Shown one piece after another: positions 6,605 to 12,041 of a stretch of 12,041 nucleotides of DNA; the stretch's first letter is position 1, and each line of letters starts with the position of its first letter. Under the pieces are notes generated by a model that was not told where the DNA came from, searched no databases, and saw nothing but the letters and a program-made list of their open reading frames with translations. The position numbers and the translations under genes were made by a program. The stretch is taken from the NCBI RefSeq assembly GCF_051860475.1, contig NZ_JBHYDW010000135.1:1-12041 (forward strand). Reading direction: 5' to 3'. The DNA comes from Elioraea sp051860475 (GTDB taxonomy: Bacteria; Pseudomonadota; Alphaproteobacteria; Acetobacterales; Acetobacteraceae).

Positions 6605-6985
6605 ATGGACAAGAACATGAACATCCTCATCGTCGACGACTACAAGACGATGCTGCGGATCATCCGCAACCTCCTGCGCCAGCTCGAGTTCAACAACGTC
6701 GACGAGGCGACCGACGGCGCACAGGCGCTGACGATGCTGCGCAGCGGCAGCTACGGCCTGGTGATCTCGGATTGGAACATGCAGCCGATGACGGGTCTGC
6801 AGCTGCTCCAGGAAGTGCGCGCGGATGCCAAGCTGCGCAACCTGCCGTTCATCATGATCACGGCCGAGAGCAAGACCGAGAACGTGATCGCGGCGAAGCA
6901 GGCCGGCGTCTCGAACTACATCGTCAAGCCGTTCAACGCCGAGACGCTGAAGGAGAAGATCGAGAAGGTGCTCGTCCATGCCTGA
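6605..6985 (+). CDS. cheY: Chemotaxis response regulator CheY
   Basis: CheY is the single-domain response regulator that carries the phosphoryl signal from CheA to the switch. The 126-residue product is a bare receiver domain. It has the acidic pair D11-D12, phospho-acceptor D56 followed by W57 as in enteric CheY, switch residues T86 and Y105, and K108 in VKPF. No output domain follows. I chose ATG 6605 (MDKNMNILIVDDYKTML), a form common for CheY in this operon type. An in-frame GTG at 6593 is only one base from the AAGGAG at 6586-6591. ATG 6605 is 13 bases from it, which is long, and ATG 6617 is also possible. Its stop overlaps the cheZ start by eight bases. Position beside fliM and cheZ points to control of the motor rather than a general signalling role. 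Confidence 0.95.
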   Translation: MDKNMNILIVDDYKTMLRIIRNLLRQLEFNNVDEATDGAQALTMLRSGSYGLVISDWNMQPMTGLQLLQEVRADAKLRNLPFIMITAESKTENVIAAKQAGVSNYIVKPFNAETLKEKIEKVLVHA

Positions 6986-7631
6986 CGGCACCAACGGCCC
7001 AGGCCCCGCCGCCCTGGCGGAACGGCTCGCCGTGCTGCGCATGCGCCATCGCGACGCGACCACGCCCGAGGCGGTGGCCGAGATCGTCGAGCAGGTGCTC
7101 ACGACGCTGCATGGCGACCTGACCGCGGGCGAGGCGACGCTGCTGGCCGAGGTCGAGCAGATCGGGCGGACGATCGCTGCGGCGAAACAGGAGATCGCCT
7201 CACTGCAGGTCGAGGACATCAACCGTGCCTTCATCCCGTCCGCCACCGACGAGCTCGATGCGATCGTCGAGGCGACGGCGCAGGCCACCAACGAGATCCT
7301 CGATTGCTGCGAGACGTTCGAGAAGGCGGCGGGCGAGATCGGCGGAGTCAGGGGCGAGGCGATCCAGGCAGCGGTCACGCGGATCTACGAGGCGTGCAGC
7401 TTTCAGGACATCACCGGCCAGCGGATCACCAAGGTCGTCCGCACCCTGAAGTCGATCGAGGACCGTATCGCCGCGATCGTGACGACGTTCTCCGACCGCG
7501 CGCCCGGCGCCGATGAAGCTGCGCCGCGCGGCACCATTGCCGACGCGCCCTCACTCCTGAACGGCCCGCAGCTTCCCGGCGCCGGCGTCGGCCAGGCCGA
7601 AATCGACCGTCTGCTCGCGAGTTTCGACTGA
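6978..7631 (+). CDS. cheZ: CheY-P phosphatase CheZ
   Basis: CheZ removes the phosphoryl group from CheY-P and so ends the signal. The 217-residue product matches the family length and has long helices (about 30-80 and 90-172) that would form the dimeric four-helix bundle. The catalytic motif is SFQDITGQRI, with D144 and Q148 in the positions of the essential Asp143 and Gln147 of E. coli CheZ. A flexible Pro/Ala/Gly-rich linker (173-205) leads to a C-terminal peptide QAEIDRLLASFD (206-217). In E. coli the C-terminal peptide tethers CheZ to CheY; here it closely resembles the docking peptide of FliM in the same operon. The start overlaps the end of cheY, and the stop overlaps the next start as TGATG. 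Confidence 0.94.
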   Translation: MPDGTNGPGPAALAERLAVLRMRHRDATTPEAVAEIVEQVLTTLHGDLTAGEATLLAEVEQIGRTIAAAKQEIASLQVEDINRAFIPSATDELDAIVEATAQATNEILDCCETFEKAAGEIGGVRGEAIQAAVTRIYEACSFQDITGQRITKVVRTLKSIEDRIAAIVTTFSDRAPGADEAAPRGTIADAPSLLNGPQLPGAGVGQAEIDRLLASFD

Positions 7632-10600
7632 TGCACGGATACCGGCTGCTTGCCCTTTCGCTCATCCTCGTCACCTCCACCGCGCTGGCGGACGAGCCGG
7701 TCGCGGTCCGCGCCGGCAGCCATCCCGGATTCGGACGGGTGGTGTTCGAGTGGCCGGCCGCGGTCGGCTACACCGTGGCGCGGGAGGGTGACAGGATCCT
7801 GCTGTCCTTCGAGCGCCCCGGCCGGTTCGCGACCGAGGGGGTGCGGCAGCGGCTGCCGCGGCAGATCACCGCGCTCGATCCCGCGGGGACGGCCGCCGCG
7901 ATCGACGTCGCGCCCGGCGCATCGCTGCGCCACTACCGCCTTGGCACGCGCATCGTGCTCGACGTTTCGACAGGCGATCGGACACCGCGCCAGCCCCTGA
8001 GCGTGGCCGCTCCTGTCGTCGCGCCGCTGCCGCTGCCGCCTGTCCTTCCGCCCGTCGCGGGGCGGGTGGAGCCCGATCAGGCGGCGGCTCCTGCGCCGGC
8101 ACCGCTGTCTCCTTCGCGGCTGCAGGATACGCCTGCCACGGCAACTCCGGTTTCTCCCTCCCCCCCAACGCGATCGGCCGATCCGGCACCGACCGTTCAA
8201 GCCGACGCGCGTGCCCCGGAGGCACCCGGCCGCGAGACCATCGCCGTGCCGCCAGCCGACGTTCCGGCGGCGATCCCGGCGGCGGCACCGGCGCCCGCGC
8301 CCACGGCCGCGGGGCCCGTGACCCTCACTGCGCGGGCGGTCCGCAACGCGCCGCACCCGTCCGTCGTGCTGCCGTTCGCGGAGACCACGGGGTTTGCGGT
8401 GCTGCGCCGCGGCGACTGGATCTGGGTGGTCGCCGACGAGGCCCGGCCGATCGACCTCCGGCCACTGCGCGCCGACCCGGTGTACGGCTCGGCCGAGGTG
8501 GCGGTCACGCCGACCGCGACCGTGATCCGGGTCAAGCTGCCGGGCGAGGCCGCGATCCGCCTCGCGCGCACCGAGCGCGGCGTTCGGCTTGAGTCCCTTC
8601 CCGACGGATTCCCGCCGGGCAACGCGCTTGCCGCCGCGGTGCGCGAGGAGAACGGGCGTGTCGGGCTCTCCGTCGCGGCGCCCGGAGCCGCCGCGGTCGT
8701 GCATCTCAGCGACCCGGATACTGGCGAGCGTCTGCTGATCGGCACGCTTGCCGACGGTGACGGCCGTGTGCCCGTGGGTCGCGCCTATCCCGAGTTCTCG
8801 CTGATGCCGACACAGCGGGGCGTAGCCGTGCTCGCCTGGTCCGAGCACATCACGCTGCGCCCTGCCGACAACGCCTTCGCGGTCGCCGCAGGCCAGACCA
8901 TGCCGCGTGGGCTCGCGATCACGCCGGGCCAGCAGGGCGTCGACCTCTCGCTCGCAACCCGAGCGCCGACGCGCAGCTTCGACATCCCGGCGCTTTCCGA
9001 GCAGGCGCTCGCCGAGCGGCTGCGGCTGCTGCGCGCCGAGACGGCGGCCGCCCCGCCGCTCGCGCGTGCCCGGCCGCGCATGATGCTGGCCGAGACCATG
9101 CTGGCACTCGGCTTCGGCCCCGAGGCCTACGCCGTGCTGGCGCTTGCCGCGACCGAGGACCCCGTCGCCGCCGCGACGCCGCGCTGGGCGGCGCTCGCCG
9201 GTGCGGCCGCCCTGCTCGCCGGCCGGGTCGAGGAGGCGCGCGTACCGCTCTCGGACCCGCGCCTCGACGGTACCGATGAGATCACGCTCTGGCGCGCCTG
9301 GCTCGCTGATCAGACCGGCACGCCAACCTCCGTGACCGCGCCGCAGTTCGCCGCCTCGGCCCCATTGCTGCCGACCTATCCGCTACCGCTCGCACGCCGG
9401 ATCGCCCCGGCCGCGGCCGAGGCGATGCTCGATGGCGGCGAGGTCGAGGTGGCCGACGCGCTGCTGGCCCGGCTCGGCGAGCTGCCCGAGCTCGCGCTCG
9501 CGCGGGCGATGCTGATCGAGGCGCGCGGGCGGATCGACGAGGCACTCGAGGCCTATGCGGCGCTCGACCGGTTGCGCGACCGTCGCCAGCGGGTGCGTGC
9601 GCTCGCGCGCGCGATCGAACTCGGCCTGCGCGAGGGCCGGCTCGGGTCGCCCGAGGCTGCGGCCCGGCTCGAGCCGCTGCTCTATGCCTGGCGCGGAGAC
9701 GCGGCCGAGCGCGCGCTCCGGCTCCGCGCGGCCGAACTCCGCGCGCAGTCCGGCGACTGGTCTGGCGCGCTCGCGCTGCTGCGCGAGACTGCGTCGCTTT
9801 TCCCGGACCGCCCGGGCGACATCCGCGCGCGGCTCGGCGAGGCTTTCGCCGCGCTGTTCCGCGACGGCGCCGCCGACACGCTGCCGCCGGTCGAGGTGAT
9901 CGCGCTGTTCGAGGAGAACGCGGATCTGCTGCCGCCGGGCCAGGCCGGCGACGAGATCGTCGCACGCTTCGCCGAGCGGCTGGTGGCGCTGGATCTGACC
10001 GCTCGCGCCGCGGTGACCCTGCAACGGCTGATGGACTCGCAGCCGGAGCGCGGCATCGACCGGGCGCGCACCGGACTGAGGCTGGCCCGGCTCAAACTCT
10101 CGGACGGCGATACGGCTGGCGCGCTCACCGTGCTGTCGGCGAGCGAGCCGCACCTGCCGCCGCCCGCGCTCGGGGCAGAGCGGCTGGTGCTGAAGGCGCG
10201 CGCCCTCGCGGCCGGGGGTGACGTGCCGGCCGCGCGGGCCCTGCTCGCGCGTGCGGACGACCCGCGCGTGCTGGACGCCCGCGCGGAGCTTGCGGCGCAG
10301 GTCGGCGACTGGGCGGACGCGGCCGCGGCGCTGAAGGTGTTCGCGCGGACCAGCCTGCCGCCACCCGGAGCGCCGCTCGATGCGGAGCAGCGTCGTGTGC
10401 TGCTGCGCCTCGCCGTCGCGGCCTCCCTCTCGGGCGATGCCGCGACGCTCGCCACGCTGGCAGGCGATCACGGTGCCGCGATGCAGACCGGACCGCTCTC
10501 AGAGCCGTTCCGGCTGCTGACCGGCGGGCCGGTGCGTGGCGCCTCCGATCTGCCGCGTGTCTCCGCCGAACTCCGCCTCGCGCGCGAGATGCCGCGCATC

Positions 10601-10633
10601 CTTGCCGTGCTTGCCACCAGCGCACCGCGCTGA
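7631..10633 (+). CDS. Large exported protein with two beta-type (AMIN-like) segments and a long TPR-like helical region
   Basis: I do not recognise a named flagellar protein here. The 1000-residue product has a Sec signal peptide (hydrophobic 5-19, likely cleavage after ALA at 18-20). A beta-rich domain (about 24-114) begins VRAGSHPGFGRVVFEWP. A Pro/Ala-rich linker (about 117-228) follows, then a second beta-rich region (about 230-435) starting TLTARAVRNAPHPSVVLPFA. From about 455 to 985 it is almost entirely Ala/Leu/Arg/Glu helices, with TPR-like phrases such as MMLAETMLALGFGPEAYAVL and LREGRLGSPEAAARLEPLLY. No enzyme motif or second membrane segment is seen. The start overlaps the cheZ stop by one base, so it is probably co-translated with the chemotaxis genes. 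A periplasmic scaffold is plausible. A run of seven C lies at 8160-8166 in the linker. Confidence 0.85.
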   Translation: MHGYRLLALSLILVTSTALADEPVAVRAGSHPGFGRVVFEWPAAVGYTVAREGDRILLSFERPGRFATEGVRQRLPRQITALDPAGTAAAIDVAPGASLRHYRLGTRIVLDVSTGDRTPRQPLSVAAPVVAPLPLPPVLPPVAGRVEPDQAAAPAPAPLSPSRLQDTPATATPVSPSPPTRSADPAPTVQADARAPEAPGRETIAVPPADVPAAIPAAAPAPAPTAAGPVTLTARAVRNAPHPSVVLPFAETTGFAVLRRGDWIWVVADEARPIDLRPLRADPVYGSAEVAVTPTATVIRVKLPGEAAIRLARTERGVRLESLPDGFPPGNALAAAVREENGRVGLSVAAPGAAAVVHLSDPDTGERLLIGTLADGDGRVPVGRAYPEFSLMPTQRGVAVLAWSEHITLRPADNAFAVAAGQTMPRGLAITPGQQGVDLSLATRAPTRSFDIPALSEQALAERLRLLRAETAAAPPLARARPRMMLAETMLALGFGPEAYAVLALAATEDPVAAATPRWAALAGAAALLAGRVEEARVPLSDPRLDGTDEITLWRAWLADQTGTPTSVTAPQFAASAPLLPTYPLPLARRIAPAAAEAMLDGGEVEVADALLARLGELPELALARAMLIEARGRIDEALEAYAALDRLRDRRQRVRALARAIELGLREGRLGSPEAAARLEPLLYAWRGDAAERALRLRAAELRAQSGDWSGALALLRETASLFPDRPGDIRARLGEAFAALFRDGAADTLPPVEVIALFEENADLLPPGQAGDEIVARFAERLVALDLTARAAVTLQRLMDSQPERGIDRARTGLRLARLKLSDGDTAGALTVLSASEPHLPPPALGAERLVLKARALAAGGDVPAARALLARADDPRVLDARAELAAQVGDWADAAAALKVFARTSLPPPGAPLDAEQRRVLLRLAVAASLSGDAATLATLAGDHGAAMQTGPLSEPFRLLTGGPVRGASDLPRVSAELRLAREMPRILAVLATSAPR

Positions 10634-10765
10634 GCCCGGCGCGGGGCGGGACCGCCCTATGCACCGGCAGGGACGATTAAGGCTTGCATCGCGGGGGAGG
10701 GTGCCTCAAATACCGCCGCCTTGACCGCGCCCGCTGGTCATCTGCTGGTTGGAAAGGGGTTCGCC
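10634..10765. other. Intergenic gap before speD
   Basis: This 132-base gap ends the flagellar operon and precedes speD. A GC-rich inverted repeat, GGGCGG-GA-CCGCCC (10644-10657), begins ten bases after the stop of the 1000-residue gene. It has no T-run after it and so is only a weak terminator candidate. A weak sigma-70-like pair is present: TTGCAT at 10684-10689 and TCAAAT at 10706-10711, spaced 16 bases. The speD ribosome-binding site GGAAAGGGG is at 10751-10759. I see no known SAM riboswitch pattern. Confidence 0.5.
10644..10657 (+). terminator. Possible weak terminator hairpin after the 1000-residue gene
   Basis: GGGCGG and CCGCCC are perfect reverse complements separated by GA; in practice this is a five-pair stem with a four-base loop. 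It lies in the right place, just past the stop codon, but lacks a downstream T-tract and is short. In a genome this GC-rich such repeats arise by chance. Confidence 0.25.
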
Positions 10766-11230
10766 ATGAACGCTCTCACCCGACTGGGGATGGTCTCGGA
10801 CTCTCCGAGCGAAGCCCAGACGATCGATCGCCCCGGCACCGAGTGCTCGGAGGACAGGAAGGACTATTTCGTCGAGCGGAACGGCGTCAGGTTCGCCGGC
10901 ACGCATCTGCTCGTCGATCTGTGGGGAGCCTCGCAGCTCGACGACCCCGAGCATATTGACGCGGCGCTGCGCAAGGCCGCCGAGACAGCCGGCGCCACGA
11001 TCCTGCACGGGCACTTCCACCACTTCACGCCGAACGGGGGCGTGTCCGGGGTGCTGGTGCTCGCGGAGAGCCACATCTCGATCCACACCTGGCCCGAGCG
11101 CGACTACGCCGCGATCGACATCTTCATGTGCGGCGCCTGCGATCCATACGATTCGATCCCGGCGCTCAAGCGTGCGTTCCGTCCGGAGCGCGTGCTGCTC
11201 GGCGAGCAGAAGCGCGGCATGGTGGGCTGA
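10766..11230 (+). CDS. speD: S-adenosylmethionine decarboxylase proenzyme SpeD
   Basis: SpeD decarboxylates S-adenosylmethionine to provide the aminopropyl donor for spermidine synthesis. It is made as a proenzyme that cleaves itself at a serine to create a pyruvoyl cofactor. The 154-residue product is of the short prokaryotic class. It contains GTHLLVDLWG at 45-54 and the core LAESHISIHTWPE, giving S102 as the cleavage/pyruvoyl residue and H107 as the processing histidine. C122 in IFMCGAC is the catalytic acid by homology with Thermotoga SpeD (Ser63, His68, Cys83). The N-terminus carries about 30 extra residues before the core (KDYFVERNG). I chose ATG 10766 because GGAAAGGGG lies six bases before it; a TTG at 10721 is in frame but has no such site. 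speE follows 93 bases downstream. Confidence 0.96.
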   Translation: MNALTRLGMVSDSPSEAQTIDRPGTECSEDRKDYFVERNGVRFAGTHLLVDLWGASQLDDPEHIDAALRKAAETAGATILHGHFHHFTPNGGVSGVLVLAESHISIHTWPERDYAAIDIFMCGACDPYDSIPALKRAFRPERVLLGEQKRGMVG

Positions 11231-11271
11231 GGGGCCGGCGCCGGTCGGTCCTGCCTTCCGTCAGCGGGTAT

Positions 11272-11305
11272 GCGTCTCGGGCGCGGCGTGCCGCACCCGA
11301 GACGC
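11272..11305 (+). promoter_or_regulatory. Strong nested hairpin in the speD-speE gap
   Basis: GCGTCTCGGG (11272-11281) and CCCGAGACGC (11296-11305) are a perfect ten-base inverted repeat. Inside it, GCGG-CGTG-CCGC (11283-11294) makes a further four-pair stem, separated from the outer one by a single C-A mismatch. The fold ends 18 bases before the speE ATG, and the speE ribosome-binding site (GAGGA, 11314-11318) lies between. No T-tract follows, so it is not a classic intrinsic terminator. It could act as an RNA-stability element, a protein- or polyamine-responsive attenuator, or a weak terminator; the function is unknown. Confidence 0.6.
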
Positions 11306-11323
11306 GCCGACGCGAGGACGATC

Positions 11324-12041
11324 ATGAGCTCCGCTGAGATCTGGCTGAACGAGACGCTCTATCCGGCGTGGGGACAGCGCTTCCGTGTAGCGCGCGAACT
11401 CGCGCGCGTGCGCTCCGCGTTCCAGGACATCGCCATCGTCGAGACCGAGAGCCACGGCCGCGTCCTGGTGCTGGACGGCGTCATCCAGATCACCGAGGCT
11501 GACGAGTTCATCTACCAGGAGATGCTCGCGCACGTGCCGCTGATCGCGCATGGCGAAGCGCGCCGCGTCCTGATCATCGGCGCGGGCGACGGCGGGGTGC
11601 TGCGTCGAGTGCTTGCCCACCGCGCCGTCGAGCGTGCGGTGATGGTAGAGATCGACGGCGAGGTGATCCGGCTCTGCCGCGCGCACATGCCGGCGATCTC
11701 GGGCGATGCCTGGAGCGATCCGCGTGCCGAGGTGATCGTCGGCGACGGGATCGCTCATGTGCGCGAGGCGGCGGAGGCGAGCTACGACGTCATCATCGTC
11801 GACAGCACCGACCCGATCGGCGTCGGCAAGGTACTGTTCACCGATGCGTTCTACGTCAACTGCGCGCGCATCCTGACGCCACGCGGGGTGATCGTGAACC
11901 AGTGCGGCGTGCCGTTCATGCAGGGCGACGAGCTGCGCGACACGAGCCTGCGCCGGCGCAAGGTGTTCGCCGACGTGCACGCCTATGTCGCCGCCGTGCC
12001 GACCTATGTCGGCGGCTTCATGACGCTCGGCTGGGCTGCGA
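11324..12041 (+). CDS. speE: Spermidine synthase SpeE (partial, 3' end outside window)
   Basis: SpeE transfers the aminopropyl group from decarboxylated SAM to putrescine, making spermidine. The 239 residues visible cover most of a protein that is usually about 280-300 long. The N-terminal beta domain has ESHGRVLVLDGVIQITEADE at 42-61, followed by FIYQEMLAHVPL. The Rossmann-like methyltransferase fold shows VLIIGAGDGG at 82-91 (the family more often has GGGDGG), VEID at 108-111, VGDGIAHV at 139-146 and the catalytic VDSTDPIG at 159-166. PTYVGGFMTLGWA near the right edge is the usual late motif. I chose ATG 11324, with GAGGA five bases upstream. It is probably expressed with speD, whose product supplies its substrate. 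The gene has no in-frame stop before the window ends. Confidence 0.95.
   Translation, partial: MSSAEIWLNETLYPAWGQRFRVARELARVRSAFQDIAIVETESHGRVLVLDGVIQITEADEFIYQEMLAHVPLIAHGEARRVLIIGAGDGGVLRRVLAHRAVERAVMVEIDGEVIRLCRAHMPAISGDAWSDPRAEVIVGDGIAHVREAAEASYDVIIVDSTDPIGVGKVLFTDAFYVNCARILTPRGVIVNQCGVPFMQGDELRDTSLRRRKVFADVHAYVAAVPTYVGGFMTLGWAA

Noticed and set aside
7403..8848. Long open frame on the minus strand (481 codons) opposite the ends of cheZ and the start of the 1000-residue gene
   Set aside because: Arg/Gly/His-rich translation without domain pattern; it lies antisense to two genes with clear coding signals. Such frames are common in very GC-rich DNA.
9383..10471. Minus-strand open frame of 362 codons opposite the TPR-like region
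   Set aside because: Antisense shadow of Ala/Leu/Arg-rich helices; composition is Arg/Gln/Gly-rich with no recognisable motif.
10634..10765. Possible SAM riboswitch or polyamine leader upstream of speD
   Set aside because: I could not find a recognised SAM-I, SAM-II or speF-type pattern; only a short GC-rich repeat and a weak sigma-70-like pair are visible.

Overview
The window reads as a flagellar and chemotaxis locus, followed by two polyamine genes, from a GC-rich alphaproteobacterium. The organism call rests on strong G/C bias at third codon positions, on the gene order flgF-flgG-flgA-flgH divergent from fliL-fliM, and on a DUF6468-type membrane protein plus a MotE/MgtE_N-like protein between fliM and cheY. 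A Rhodospirillales/Acetobacteraceae-like source is my best guess, but there is no rRNA or marker gene to prove it.

Layout. Bases 1-217 hold the 3' end of an unrecognised plus-strand gene that converges on the flagellar block. Bases 266-3538 hold a tight minus-strand operon, flgF, flgG, flgA, flgH: proximal rod, distal rod, P-ring chaperone and L-ring lipoprotein. Bases 3539-3803 are a divergent control region. It has an exact sigma-54 (-24/-12) promoter pointing into flgF and, on the fliL side, a near-consensus CtrA-type TTAA-N7-TTAA box. Bases 3804-10633 hold a plus-strand operon whose stops and starts mostly overlap: fliL, fliM, a membrane coiled-coil protein (DUF6468 type), a MotE/MgtE_N-like membrane protein, cheY, cheZ, and a 1000-residue exported protein that I could not assign to a named flagellar component. 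Bases 10766-11230 hold speD. From 11324 to the right edge is speE, cut off by the window end. A perfect 10-bp inverted repeat with a nested 4-bp stem lies between speD and speE.

How the genes work together. The minus-strand operon supplies the rod and outer-membrane bushing of the hook-basal body. The plus-strand operon supplies the stator-associated protein FliL, the switch protein FliM, the switch ligand CheY and its phosphatase CheZ. CheZ ends in QAEIDRLLASFD and FliM carries QAEIDSLLGFD near its N-terminus, so both appear to display the same CheY-docking peptide. The two small membrane proteins after fliM have predicted opposite topologies: one coiled coil faces the cytoplasm, the other the periplasm. 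SpeD and SpeE make spermidine from decarboxylated SAM and are probably a separate transcription unit.

The least understood parts are the 1000-residue exported protein, the paired membrane coiled-coil proteins, and the speD-speE hairpin. I found no mobile element, CRISPR array, tRNA or rRNA.
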